Origin: Ideonella margarita
GTDB lineage: Bacteria > Pseudomonadota > Gammaproteobacteria > Burkholderiales > Burkholderiaceae_C
DNA length: 64,000 nucleotides
NCBI RefSeq assembly: GCF_038066635.1
Contig: NZ_JBBUTI010000004.1
Location: 248,001-312,000, forward strand
Direction of reading: 5' to 3'
Shown here: positions 48,801 through 58,035 of the stretch, piece after piece
Position numbering within the stretch: the first letter of the stretch is position 1
How the letters are laid out: every line of letters begins with the position of its first letter
The notes under the pieces: model-generated
What the model saw: only the letters and a program-made list of their open reading frames with translations
Database searches by the model: none
What the model was told of the DNA's origin: nothing
Position numbers and translations under genes: made by a program

Positions 48801-50141
48801 ATGCAAGAAGGCAACAACATCGCGCGTGGGCGCAACGTCGTGGTCGTCGGCACCCAATGGGGTGACGAAGGCAAGGGCAAGGTCGTCGACTGGCTGACGG
48901 ATCACGCGTCGGGTGTCGTCCGTTTCCAGGGCGGCCACAACGCGGGCCATACGCTGGTGATCAAGGGCGTCAAGACCGCGCTGCAACTGATCCCCTCGGG
49001 CATCATGCGCGACGGCGTGGCCTGCTACATCGGCAACGGTGTGGTGGTCGATCCGACGCACCTGCTGTCGGAAATCGAGCGCCTGGAAAAGGCCGGCCTG
49101 GACGTGCGTTCGCGCCTGTTCATCAGCGAGTCCTGCCCGCTGATCCTGCCGTTCCACGTCGAGGTCGACAAGGCCCGTGAAGCCCTGCGTGAAACCAGCG
49201 GCGCCGGCAAGATCGGCACGACCGGCAAGGGCATCGGCCCGGCCTACGAAGACAAGGTTGCCCGCCGTGCCTTGCGCGTGCAAGACCTGAAGCACCCGGA
49301 GCGCTTTGCCAAGAAACTGCGTGAACTGCTCGACCTGCACAACTTCGCGCTGAGCGGCTACCTGAAGGCCACGCCGCTGGAATTCCAGCCGATCTTCGAT
49401 CAGGCGATGAAGATGGCTGAAGTGCTGCGGCCGATGATGGCTGACGTGGGTTACCGCATCCACAAGGCCCACCAGTCGGGCGCCAACATCCTGTTCGAAG
49501 GTGCCCAGGGCACGCTGCTGGACATCGACCACGGCACCTACCCGTACGTCACCTCCAGCAACTGCGTGGCCGGCAATGCCGCTGCAGGCTCCGGCGTTGG
49601 CCCGGGCATGCTGCATTACATCCTGGGCATCACCAAGGCCTACACCACGCGTGTTGGTTCGGGCCCGTTCCCGACCGAGCTCGATTGGGAAGTGCCCGAC
49701 ACGGTCGGCTATCACCTGTCGACCGTTGGCCAGGAGCGTGGCACCGTCACCGGCCGTGCCCGTCGTTGTGGCTGGCTTGATGCTGCAGCGCTGAAGCGCT
49801 CGATCATCATCAACGGCATCTCGGGCCTGTGCCTGACCAAGCTGGACGTGCTGGACGGCCTCACCGAAATCAAGGTGTGCACCGGCTACCAACTGGGTGA
49901 CCAGGTGCTGGACATCCTGCCGCTGGATGGTGACGAGATCGACGCCTGCGTGCCCATCTATGAAACCTTCCCGGGTTGGGAAGGCAGCACCTTCGGCATC
50001 ACCGAGTGGGACAAATTGCCGCTGAACGCCCGTCGTTATCTCGAGCGGGTTCAGGAATTCATCGGCGCGCCGATCGACATGGTGTCGACCGGCCCGGACC
50101 GTGATCACACGATCCTGCTGCGTCATCCGTACACGGCCTGA
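48801..50141 (+). CDS. purA: Adenylosuccinate synthetase
   Basis: First committed step from IMP to AMP. The protein has 446 residues: GTP/IMP loop GTQWGDEGKGK at 17-27 with the catalytic Asp22, GGHNAGHTL with the catalytic His, and the C-terminal guanine-binding region TGPDRDHTI. I chose the ATG at 48801 (MQEGNNIARGRNVVVVG); the open frame extends back into hisZ without similarity. The phosphoribosyltransferase gene follows. Confidence 0.98.
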   Translation: MQEGNNIARGRNVVVVGTQWGDEGKGKVVDWLTDHASGVVRFQGGHNAGHTLVIKGVKTALQLIPSGIMRDGVACYIGNGVVVDPTHLLSEIERLEKAGLDVRSRLFISESCPLILPFHVEVDKAREALRETSGAGKIGTTGKGIGPAYEDKVARRALRVQDLKHPERFAKKLRELLDLHNFALSGYLKATPLEFQPIFDQAMKMAEVLRPMMADVGYRIHKAHQSGANILFEGAQGTLLDIDHGTYPYVTSSNCVAGNAAAGSGVGPGMLHYILGITKAYTTRVGSGPFPTELDWEVPDTVGYHLSTVGQERGTVTGRARRCGWLDAAALKRSIIINGISGLCLTKLDVLDGLTEIKVCTGYQLGDQVLDILPLDGDEIDACVPIYETFPGWEGSTFGITEWDKLPLNARRYLERVQEFIGAPIDMVSTGPDRDHTILLRHPYTA

Positions 50142-50185
50142 GCGCCGCGTTTTGCATTCACTGAATTGGGTAGTTGGGAGTAAGC

Positions 50186-50707
50186 ATGCTGACCGATGAT
50201 GGCAAGCACCTGTATGTGTCCTGGGACGAGTACCACCTGCTGACCGAGCGTCTGGCCCTGAAGGTGCACGCCTCGGGTTGGGAGTTCGATCAGATCCTGT
50301 GCCTGGCGCGTGGTGGCATGCGCCCCGGCGACGTGCTGTCGCGCGTGTTCGACAAGCCCCTGGGCATCATGTCGACGAGCTCCTACCGTGCGGAAGCTGG
50401 CACCATCCAGGGCCGCCTCGACATGGCCAAGTACATCACCCTGCCCAAGGGTGAGTTGGCTGGCCGCGTGCTGCTGGTGGATGACCTGGCCGACTCGGGC
50501 GTGACCCTGAAGGCCGTGGTGGAGCGTCTGCGCGGCCTGCCTTCCATCACCGAGCTGCGCTCGGCGGTGATCTGGACCAAGTCGGTGTCGACCTACACCC
50601 CGGACTATTACGTGGAAATGCTGGCCACCAGCCCGTGGATCCACCAGCCGTTCGAAGAGTACGACAACCTGCGCCCGGATGGCCTGGCGAAGAAGTTGTC
50701 GGTCTGA
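50186..50707 (+). CDS. Type I phosphoribosyltransferase, probably purine salvage
   Basis: 173 residues with the PRPP-binding loop VLLVDDLADSGVTLKAV and an N-terminal ILCLARGGMRPGDVLSRVF. The pattern fits xanthine/hypoxanthine-guanine phosphoribosyltransferases, and the neighbour purA supports a purine role, but the base specificity cannot be read. The ATG at 50186 follows GGGAG. An intrinsic terminator closes the operon at 50747-50770. Confidence 0.88.
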   Translation: MLTDDGKHLYVSWDEYHLLTERLALKVHASGWEFDQILCLARGGMRPGDVLSRVFDKPLGIMSTSSYRAEAGTIQGRLDMAKYITLPKGELAGRVLLVDDLADSGVTLKAVVERLRGLPSITELRSAVIWTKSVSTYTPDYYVEMLATSPWIHQPFEEYDNLRPDGLAKKLSV

Positions 50708-50746
50708 TGCCGAGTTTGCCGAGCCGTCTGGCTCAGGCTGCAGGAA

Positions 50747-50770
50747 GCCCGCCGAGTGCGGGCTTTTTTT
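50747..50770 (+). terminator. Intrinsic terminator after the phosphoribosyltransferase gene
   Basis: GCCCGC - cgagt - GCGGGC followed by seven Ts. It closes the long plus-strand run that starts at ndk. Confidence 0.88.
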
Positions 50771-50870
50771 CGTCTGCTCGGGTCGCTTGCTCGGTGGCGG
50801 CAGCACGCCAGCGGCATGGATTCGCGACAGTTTGGCGACGGTCCTGGGCGATGGAGGAGATTCGTCGCAC

Positions 50871-50905
50871 CAAAACAAAAAGGCCAGCATTTTCATGCTG
50901 GCCTT
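50871..50905 (-). terminator. Intrinsic terminator of tRNA-Leu(CAG)
   Basis: AAGGCCAGCAT and ATGCTGGCCTT form a perfect 11-bp stem around a four-base loop; on the minus strand it is followed by TTTTTGTTTTGG. It lies 30 bases past the 3' end of the tRNA. Confidence 0.85.
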
Positions 50906-50934
50906 GCTCGAAACATCTATCTTTTGGTTATTCT

Positions 50935-51019
<85 letters not shown>

Positions 51020-51121
51020 TTAATCGCTGCTACAACCTAATTGCTTCGTATCGAAGTCTTTTCGTGTTGCAGCGAAAGATAGGACTATATCATCAAAACC
51101 AAGAAGATTGCAAGCGCCCCC

Positions 51122-53401
51122 GTGTTGGGTGGTGCGCTCATGAGTGAAATTGATGGCACGGTGTTCGGCCATCGCGACGGGCACGGGTTTGTGCACCGTG
51201 ACGACGGCGAAGCCTCCGTCTACCTGGCACCCCAGGAAATGCGCACCGTGCTGCACCGCGATCGCGTGCGTGTGCGCATCGTCCGGGCCGACCGCAAGGG
51301 CCGGCCCGAGGGCAGGGTGGTTGAAATCCTGGAACGCCGCAAGACGCCCATCATCGGCCGCTTGTTGCAGGAAGGCGGCATCTGGCTGGTGGCGCCCGAA
51401 GACCGGCGCTTCGGCCAGGACATCCTGATTCCCAAGAATGCGGTGGCCAATGCCCAGGCGGGGCAGGTGGTGGCGGTGGAGTTGACCGAGCCGCCGTCGA
51501 TGTATTCGCAGCCGGTCGGGCGTGTGTCCGAGGTGCTGGGCGAGATCGACGATCCGGGGATGGAAATCGAGATCGCGGTGCGCAAGTACGAAGTGCCGCA
51601 CCGCTTCTCACCCGAGACGCTGGCCCAGGCCGCCAGCCTGCCGGACAAGCTGCGCGCTGCTGACCTGAAACAGCGCATCGACTTGACCGACGTGCCGCTG
51701 GTGACCATCGACGGCGAAGACGCGCGAGATTTCGATGACGCGGTGTATTGCGAACCGTGGTCGAGCGGCCGAGGCAAGAACGCGCAAACTGGCTGGCGCC
51801 TGTTGGTGGCGATCGCTGACGTCAGCCACTACGTGAAGCCGGGTGAGGCGCTCGACAAGGATGCATTCGAGCGTGCGACCTCGGTGTATTTCCCTCGGCG
51901 CGTCATTCCGATGCTGCCCGAGAAGCTGTCCAACGGCCTGTGCTCGTTGAACCCGGACGTGCCGCGCCTGTCGATGGTCTGCGACATGCTGATTGACAGC
52001 GACGGCCAGACGACGGCCTACCAGTTTTACCCGGCCGTCATCAATTCACACGCGCGTCTGACCTACACGGAAGTGGCGGCGGCGCTGTCCAACACTCGGG
52101 GGCCTGAAGCGGCGCGGCGCAGCGTCTTGATGCCCCACCTGCTCCACCTGCACGAGGTGTTCCGGGCGTTGTTGAAGGCCCGTGCCCGGCGCGGTGCCAT
52201 CGACTTCGAAACCACCGAGACGCAGATCGTCTGCGACGACAACGGCCGCATCGAGAAGATCGTGCCGCGCACCCGCAACGATGCGCATCGCCTCATCGAA
52301 GAGGCGATGCTGGCGGCCAACGTCTGCGCCGCCGACTTCATTGCCGGGGCTGAGCATGCGTCGCTCTTCCGCGTGCATGAAGGCCCGACGCCCGAGAAGC
52401 GGCTGACCCTTCAGAACTACCTGAAGGCACTGGGCTTGGGGCTGTCTGTGAGCGACGACCCGAAGCCTGCCGAATTCCAGGCCATTGCCGCGGCCACGAA
52501 AGATCGGCCCGACGCGCAGCAGATCCACACGATGCTGCTGCGCTCGATGCAGCAAGCCATCTACACGCCGGCGAACAGCGGTCACTTTGGCTTGTCGTAC
52601 GCTGCTTACACGCACTTCACCAGCCCGATCCGGCGTTACCCGGACCTGCTGGTGCACCGTGTGATCAAGGCGATCCTGCAGGCGCGCCACTACAAGCTGT
52701 CGACCGGTGAGCTGGCTGCGCCCAAGCCCCGCAAGGGCGCGGGCGGCAAGCCTGCGAAGGCCGCGGTTACCGAGATGGAGCGCTGGGAGTTGGCCGGCGC
52801 GCATTGCAGCGCGAATGAGCGACGCGCCGATGAGGCCTCACGCGACGTGGAAGCGTGGCTCAAGTGCCGCTACATGCGTGAGCATCTGGGGGAGGAGTTC
52901 GCGGGCACGGTCAGTGCCGTTGCGGGCTTCGGCCTGTTCGTGACGCTGGACGCCCTGTATGTGGACGGCCTGGTGCACATCACCGAACTCGGTGGCGAGT
53001 ACTACCGGTTCGACGAGCTGCGTCAGGAGCTGCGTGGTGAGCGCACCGGCGTGCGCTATGTCGTGGGCTCTCGCGTGCGGGTTCAGGTGAGCCGGGTTGA
53101 CCTGGACGGCCGGAAGATCGATTTCCGGCTGGTGCATGAGGGCGCCGAAACCGAGCGCCCAGGCTCGCCGGTCAAGGGCAAGCCGGGCGCTCGTGGGGCT
53201 GAACGTGCGCCCCGCGTCGCCAGTTCGGCCACGGAGCAACTGGCCGATGTCGAGGCGCATGACCGTGCGGTCAAGCGGGCTGCCAAGGCGGCTCGATCGG
53301 CGCGCAGTTCGGGTGCCGCGCCGCGGGGTTCATCATCGTCCACCGGCGCTGGCAAGGCAGCCAAGGCGAGCAAGACGGCGAAGTCGCGCACCCGGCGCTG
53401 A
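51122..53401 (+). CDS. rnr: Ribonuclease R (RNB-family exoribonuclease)
   Basis: 3'-5' exoribonuclease that degrades structured RNA. Order of domains: cold-shock domains, the RNB catalytic domain with DGEDARDFDDAVY (metal-binding Asp residues, about residue 200), an S1 domain (FAGTVSAVAGFGLFVTLDALYVDGLVHI) and a basic Lys/Ala/Ser tail. It lacks the N-terminal helix-turn-helix of the E. coli enzyme. The start is uncertain: GTG at 51122 and ATG at 51140 are the conventional choices, but the frame is open back to 51083, the upstream codons (KTKKIASAP) look like family sequence, and AGGA at 51081-51084 is well placed for ATC at 51092. Convergent with the nnr gene. Confidence 0.95.
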   Translation: MLGGALMSEIDGTVFGHRDGHGFVHRDDGEASVYLAPQEMRTVLHRDRVRVRIVRADRKGRPEGRVVEILERRKTPIIGRLLQEGGIWLVAPEDRRFGQDILIPKNAVANAQAGQVVAVELTEPPSMYSQPVGRVSEVLGEIDDPGMEIEIAVRKYEVPHRFSPETLAQAASLPDKLRAADLKQRIDLTDVPLVTIDGEDARDFDDAVYCEPWSSGRGKNAQTGWRLLVAIADVSHYVKPGEALDKDAFERATSVYFPRRVIPMLPEKLSNGLCSLNPDVPRLSMVCDMLIDSDGQTTAYQFYPAVINSHARLTYTEVAAALSNTRGPEAARRSVLMPHLLHLHEVFRALLKARARRGAIDFETTETQIVCDDNGRIEKIVPRTRNDAHRLIEEAMLAANVCAADFIAGAEHASLFRVHEGPTPEKRLTLQNYLKALGLGLSVSDDPKPAEFQAIAAATKDRPDAQQIHTMLLRSMQQAIYTPANSGHFGLSYAAYTHFTSPIRRYPDLLVHRVIKAILQARHYKLSTGELAAPKPRKGAGGKPAKAAVTEMERWELAGAHCSANERRADEASRDVEAWLKCRYMREHLGEEFAGTVSAVAGFGLFVTLDALYVDGLVHITELGGEYYRFDELRQELRGERTGVRYVVGSRVRVQVSRVDLDGRKIDFRLVHEGAETERPGSPVKGKPGARGAERAPRVASSATEQLADVEAHDRAVKRAAKAARSARSSGAAPRGSSSSTGAGKAAKASKTAKSRTRR

Positions 53402-53426
53402 CCACGAACTCAAGCGGCTCAAGCGC

Positions 53427-55040
53427 TCAACGCGCGCTCTGCCGCGTGAGGTGGGACGCGCGTTGCAACGCCTGGATGAGTTCGTGTGCCGGCAGTGGCA
53501 GTCCCGGGTCGCCCGGCGCCACCTCAGCCGCCCGACCATGCAGCCAGACAGCGCTCAGGGCGGCTTGACGTGCAGTTTGATGTGCTGAAGCCGTGGGCGG
53601 CGCGGCTTGGCTCGACCAGAGGCCGCCAAGCCAGCCCGCCAGCACGTCGCCGCTGCCCGGTGTTGCCAATCGGGCGTTGCCGGTGGGGTTGATAGCGGGG
53701 ACGTTGTCAGGGCTGGCGACGATGGTGCCGGACCCTTTCAACACCACCACGGCCTGTGTCTTGTGGGCCAGGGTTTGCGCCGCCGCAAGGCGGTCGGCCT
53801 GAACCTCGGCGGTGCTGCAACCCAGCAGGCGCGCAGCTTCCAGCGGGTGCGGTGTCAGCACCGTGCTCAAGGCCTGATCGCGGCGGGCAGCCAGGGCCCG
53901 CATCAGAGTCGGGTCGGCCGCCACGGCGTTCAAGCCGTCAGCGTCCAGCACCAGTCGGGCTGCGCGCGCGATGGCGGCAGGCAACTCGGCGGCAACGGCC
54001 TCTCCACCGCCACAGCCGCACACCAGGGTGATGCGTTCCAGCACGCCGGGTGCACACCAGGCGTGGGCATCGCGCTGCATCAGTTCGGGCCAGCAGGGGT
54101 CTGCCGGCGCCTGGCCATCGGCCCCGAGTTCGCTGACGTAGACACGGCCGGCGCCGGCGGCCAGCGCCGCACGGCTGGCCAGATGGGCTGCGCCGCCCAT
54201 GCCGCGGGCACCGCCCAGCACCCAGAGATCACCAAAGCTGCCTTTGTGTTGTTGGTGTTGTCTCATGGGCAGGCCGCGCCTGGCGTCGTCTGCACTCGAC
54301 AAGGTGGCGGAAGGGGGCGTCGCGCTGGGGTCGCAAGCCAGGTCCGCCAGCCAGATGTGGCCGGCCAGATCACGCCCGTCGCCGGTGAACAAGCCGGGTC
54401 GCGCCGTCAGCAGCGCCAGGGTATGGGTGGCCACCACCACGCTGTGGCCCAGGGGTTGGCCGGTGTCGCCCAGCAGGCCGGTCGGTTGGTCCACCGCCAG
54501 CACGGGTACGCCAGCACGCTGAAAGTCGTTCAACCGGGCCACGCATGCCGCCATCTCGCCTTCGGGTGCGCGGTGTTGGCCCAGGCCGAGCAGGGCATCG
54601 ATTGCCAGTTCTGCTTGCTCCACATCCGCCAGCTCGGTAGCGCCACCCCCGCCGTCTTGCCACAGCTGCCAGGCCCGCAGGGCGTCTGGTGGGCGGTTGG
54701 TGCCCGCGCCGCAGGTGGTGATTTGCACGTGCCAGCCGGCTTGCCTCAGGGCTGCCGCCGCCACCAGTCCGTCGCCACCGTTGTTGCCAGGGCCGACGGC
54801 GATCCAGGCGCGTCTTCCGTGTGGCGCCAGGGCTTGGCCAAGGCGCGCCACCGCCAGGCCGGCGCGCTGCATCAAGGCAAAGGGTGGCGAGGCTGCGAGC
54901 GCCAGGCTCTCCACGACCCTGGCTGACGCGTTGCTGTACAGCGCCGCCCCACTGGAGCCGTCCAGCCGCGTGATGCGGCCGATCGAAGCGGCGACGTTCG
55001 GCACGGTGGCGCCGCTCTGGGCGCAGGGAAGGGGGCTCAT
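53427..55040 (-). CDS. nnr: Bifunctional NAD(P)H-hydrate epimerase / ADP-dependent dehydratase
   Basis: Repairs NADH and NADPH damaged by hydration. The protein has 537 residues. The N-terminal YjeF/epimerase domain (to about 245) contains GPGNNGGDGLVAA and AIDALLGLG; the C-terminal ribokinase-like dehydratase (about 265-525) has GSFGDLWVLGGARGMGGAAHLASRAAL, KGSGTIVASPD and the catalytic loop NARLATPGSGDVLAGWLGG. Starts ten bases after the oxidoreductase gene in a three-gene minus-strand operon. Confidence 0.93.
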   Translation of the reverse strand: MSPLPCAQSGATVPNVAASIGRITRLDGSSGAALYSNASARVVESLALAASPPFALMQRAGLAVARLGQALAPHGRRAWIAVGPGNNGGDGLVAAAALRQAGWHVQITTCGAGTNRPPDALRAWQLWQDGGGGATELADVEQAELAIDALLGLGQHRAPEGEMAACVARLNDFQRAGVPVLAVDQPTGLLGDTGQPLGHSVVVATHTLALLTARPGLFTGDGRDLAGHIWLADLACDPSATPPSATLSSADDARRGLPMRQHQQHKGSFGDLWVLGGARGMGGAAHLASRAALAAGAGRVYVSELGADGQAPADPCWPELMQRDAHAWCAPGVLERITLVCGCGGGEAVAAELPAAIARAARLVLDADGLNAVAADPTLMRALAARRDQALSTVLTPHPLEAARLLGCSTAEVQADRLAAAQTLAHKTQAVVVLKGSGTIVASPDNVPAINPTGNARLATPGSGDVLAGWLGGLWSSQAAPPTASAHQTARQAALSAVWLHGRAAEVAPGDPGLPLPAHELIQALQRASHLTRQSAR

Positions 55041-55050
55041 GCCCCTGAGC

Positions 55051-56379
55051 TTATCGGAACCGCTGGGCGCCGAGTTGCGCTACGTCGATGGCGCCCGAAC
55101 GCCCGGTGATCTGGTCGGCCAGGATGCGCGCCGCGCCGCAGGCTTCCGCCCAGCCGTGCTGGCCATGGGCGAGGTTGAGCCAGATGCCCGGGGCACCACT
55201 GGCGCCCAGTACCGGCAGGCCGTCGGGCGTCATCACGCGGGTGCCGCGCCATTCCGTGGCGCGTGAGGTGCGCGCCGCGCCGGGGAACCAGTCGTCCAGC
55301 ACCCGGTAGAGCGTGTCTACGCTGCCCTGGCGCCAGGCCTTGTCGCGGCCGCCCACCTCGTAGCCGCCCGCCACCCGAACCCGGTGACCCAGCCGGGTGA
55401 TGCTCACCTGGTGGCGCTCGTCGGTCAGTGCACTCCGCGGGCCCGGATCGGGACTGGCCTCAGGCAGGTGCAGCGGGGCGGTGATCGAGTAGCCGTGCAC
55501 CAGCTGCGTATTGAGCCGCACGCCGAGCGGCTTCAGCAGATTGGCCGCGCCCTGGCCGGCGCAGATGATCACGGCATCAAAGCTTTGTGCACCCTCTGCT
55601 TGCAACACGGTCGACGGCGGGTTGCTGCGCAGCTCGTCGTTCGGTTGCGATTCCAGCATGTCGTCGCGCGCCTGCGCCATCACGAGAGGCTGCGTGCCCG
55701 CCACCACGCTGATCACGTCGTGGTGGAAATGGAACTGCACACCCAGGCGCCGTGCCTCGTCCTTCAACCGGTGGGCGAACTGTCGACCATTCACCACTTC
55801 GTCGCCCGGCAGGTGCAGGGCGCCAATCAGCTGGTCGCCGGCCTGCAGGGCAGGTTCGATCAGCTGCGCCTGGGCAGGATCCAGCAGATCGGCGCGCTCG
55901 CCCAGTTCGTGCAGCACCGCCATTGATGCTTCAGCCTGCTGTCGTTCCCGCTTGCTGCGCAGCAATACGAGATGGCCCTGGCTGTGTTCGTGCTCCAGGC
56001 CCAGGTCGTGGTCGAGCTGGTGGAGCCGGGTCTGGCTGTAGTGCACCAGGCTGTGGAGCTGACGCAGGCTGGCCAGGCGACCCGGCGCGCGGTTGGCGCG
56101 CCACCAGCGCCAGAGCCAGGGCAGCAGCCCCGGGTGCACCGAGCACAAGCGCTCCAGAGTGGCGGGCCTGCGCAGCAGCGGGTTCAGCAGCGCGCCGGTC
56201 AGGCTGGGGGCGGCGAGGGGTTGCAGGTGGCCGGGGGCCATCAGGCCGGCCTGCGCAAAACTGGCTTGGGCGGCGATGCTGCCGCGCTGCTCGTAGACGG
56301 TGACCTCATGGCCATCCAGGGCGAGCTCGTACGCGGTCGTGACGCCGTTGATGCCGGCGCCGATCAGGGCAACGCGCAT
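55051..56379 (-). CDS. D-amino-acid dehydrogenase-like FAD oxidoreductase (DadA family)
   Basis: 442 residues with the N-terminal dinucleotide-binding motif GAGINGVTTAYEL and a long substrate domain; the C-terminal half has VAGGYEVGG, the WRGTRVMTPDGLPVLG segment and the closing LAHGQHGWAEACGAARILAD of the DAO superfamily. DadA enzymes oxidise D-amino acids and pass electrons to the respiratory chain. Two bases separate its start from the amidase stop. The neighbouring amidase might supply an amine or amino acid substrate, but this is only inference. Confidence 0.88.
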   Translation of the reverse strand: MRVALIGAGINGVTTAYELALDGHEVTVYEQRGSIAAQASFAQAGLMAPGHLQPLAAPSLTGALLNPLLRRPATLERLCSVHPGLLPWLWRWWRANRAPGRLASLRQLHSLVHYSQTRLHQLDHDLGLEHEHSQGHLVLLRSKRERQQAEASMAVLHELGERADLLDPAQAQLIEPALQAGDQLIGALHLPGDEVVNGRQFAHRLKDEARRLGVQFHFHHDVISVVAGTQPLVMAQARDDMLESQPNDELRSNPPSTVLQAEGAQSFDAVIICAGQGAANLLKPLGVRLNTQLVHGYSITAPLHLPEASPDPGPRSALTDERHQVSITRLGHRVRVAGGYEVGGRDKAWRQGSVDTLYRVLDDWFPGAARTSRATEWRGTRVMTPDGLPVLGASGAPGIWLNLAHGQHGWAEACGAARILADQITGRSGAIDVAQLGAQRFR

Positions 56380-56381
56380 GG

Positions 56382-57812
56382 TCAGCTGGCCTTGTGGTGA
56401 GACAGGGCTGCTTCAAGCTGCAGGCCGAGTTGAAGAACGGTGTCGTCGTGCCCGTTGGGGGCCCAGACCATCAGACCGACCGGCAGTTCGCCGGGAAGCT
56501 GGCAAGGCAGCGACAGGGCGCAGCCATCAAACATGTTTACCACGGAGGGGTTTCGCAGCAGTGCTGCGTTCGTCAGGAAGAACAGGGAGTCGTCGACTTG
56601 AAGCGGCGCCAGTGGCGGTGCTGTCATGGGGACGGTGGGACTGAGGGCAGCGTCAAACTCGGACAGGCGTTGTTGCACGCGCTGGATCCAGTCACGCCGC
56701 TGCTGATGCAATTGGATGTAATCGGCAGCCAGCATTGTCGCCCCGCGACGGATGCGCACGGCCACTCTCGGATCATAGGCGCTGCCTTGGGCCTCCAGCA
56801 GCGGCCGGTGCCAGGCCCAGCTTTCCGCCGCACTGAAGCCGCCCTGGGCCTGCAGGGCGGCCAGTTCGGTCAGCTCCGGCAGGTCGATCTCGATCACCTG
56901 CATGCCGGCGCTGCGGGCGCAGGCGAGGGCGCGCTCGAACGCCGCCGCCACGGCGGGCTCGAGGTCGTCCAGCATCACCTGCCGGGGCACGGCCAGCCGC
57001 GCGGGGCGCGATAGGTGCTGTGGCGGCGGGTTGTCGGGCAGCACCGCGTTCGACAGCACCGCGTGCAGGCGCATGGCGTCCCGGACGCAGGTGGTGATGG
57101 CGCAGGCGGTGTCCAGGGTGGATGAGAGGGGAATGGCCCCGGCCAGCGGCGTCAGGAACTGGCTGCTCTTGAATCCGACCAGGCCCATCAGCGCGGCTGG
57201 GATGCGGATGGAGCCGCCGGTGTCAGACCCCAGCGCCGCCCAGGCCGCGCCAATGGCCACCGACGCCGCGCCTCCGCTGGTGGAGCCGCCGGGGATGCGG
57301 GGTGTGCTGTCCAGCAAGGTCGTCACCGGGTTGGGCGGTGTGCCGTGGTGCGGGTTCAGGCCCACGCCAGAGAACGCGAATTCGGTCATTCCGGTGTGGC
57401 CGATGAGGCAGGCGCCGGCAGCGCGAAGCCGTGCCACGGCCGGGGCGTCTTCCGTCAGCGGCGCAGCCAGGCCCGTCGTTGCGGACTTGTCGCCGTGCAG
57501 AACCACCGAGCCCCCGGTCGCCGGCTGGGCGCTCACATCGAACAGATCCTTGACGGAGACCGCGATGCCCTCCAGCAGTCGGGTCGGCGCCCCGGCCTTG
57601 CGGCGCGCCTCCGACTCACGGGCTTGCGCCAGCGCGGCGGCATCGAAGGTTCTCAGGAACGTTCCGGCGGCGCTGCCGCGGGCGGTGTCCAGGGCGGCCT
57701 GGATAGCGGCAAAGACGTGGCCGTCACCGGGCTTGCCAAGTTCGGCCAGTGCGCCGTCGATGCCGGAGGCTTCTCGGGATGCTATACTCCGCGGGTTTAT
57801 CTGGACAGCCAT
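56382..57812 (-). CDS. Amidase-signature family hydrolase
   Basis: 476 residues with the Ser-cisSer-Lys triad of the amidase signature family: Lys88 in AVSVKDLFD, the GGSTSGG segment near 175-181 and nucleophile Ser201 in GSDTGGSIRIPAA. The family includes GatA; the lack of gatB and gatC and the isolated position argue for an independent amidase. Substrate not predictable. It is the first gene of the minus-strand group, and its first codons contain the predicted plus-strand rpsB promoter. Confidence 0.88.
   Translation of the reverse strand: MAVQINPRSIASREASGIDGALAELGKPGDGHVFAAIQAALDTARGSAAGTFLRTFDAAALAQARESEARRKAGAPTRLLEGIAVSVKDLFDVSAQPATGGSVVLHGDKSATTGLAAPLTEDAPAVARLRAAGACLIGHTGMTEFAFSGVGLNPHHGTPPNPVTTLLDSTPRIPGGSTSGGAASVAIGAAWAALGSDTGGSIRIPAALMGLVGFKSSQFLTPLAGAIPLSSTLDTACAITTCVRDAMRLHAVLSNAVLPDNPPPQHLSRPARLAVPRQVMLDDLEPAVAAAFERALACARSAGMQVIEIDLPELTELAALQAQGGFSAAESWAWHRPLLEAQGSAYDPRVAVRIRRGATMLAADYIQLHQQRRDWIQRVQQRLSEFDAALSPTVPMTAPPLAPLQVDDSLFFLTNAALLRNPSVVNMFDGCALSLPCQLPGELPVGLMVWAPNGHDDTVLQLGLQLEAALSHHKAS
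57780..57788 (+). promoter_or_regulatory. Predicted extended -10 promoter of the rpsB operon
   Basis: TGCTATACT is an extended -10 (TG, one base, TATACT) lying inside the first codons of the amidase gene on the other strand. The -35 region is poor, as tolerated by extended -10 promoters. Start would be near 57795, giving an rpsB leader of about 240 bases. Confidence 0.55.
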
Positions 57813-58035
57813 GTGGTGAAGAGAAGTTGAGAGTCAGCTTCGAGCGCCCGCGGCATTCAGAGAACCGGGGCCTTCGAGCCTGCGGCCTGCTCGACACATT
57901 GGGTGTCGGATGTGCCGCGGCGGAGGGTTCCGAATTTCGCGAACCCGGCTACAAAAGGTGTCGCAGGTGCCTGTTTACAGAGGTAAAAGGCCCGCGATTC
58001 AAGCCGGAATTCTAGACTTAACCTTCGGAGTAACT
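57813..58035 (+). promoter_or_regulatory. Structured rpsB leader, candidate S2 autoregulation site
   Basis: A 223-base non-coding gap. Clear hairpins: CGACAC - attgg - GTGTCG (57892-57908) and GGGTTC - 10 bases - GAACCC (57925-57946), followed by an unpaired purine-rich stretch and the ribosome site TCGGAG (58025-58030). In gamma-proteobacteria ribosomal protein S2 represses rpsB-tsf through such a leader; a similar role here is inference. Confidence 0.5.

Noticed and set aside
53607..54926. 439-codon plus-strand frame antisense to the nnr gene
   Set aside because: No domain; the minus-strand bifunctional enzyme has full catalytic motifs.
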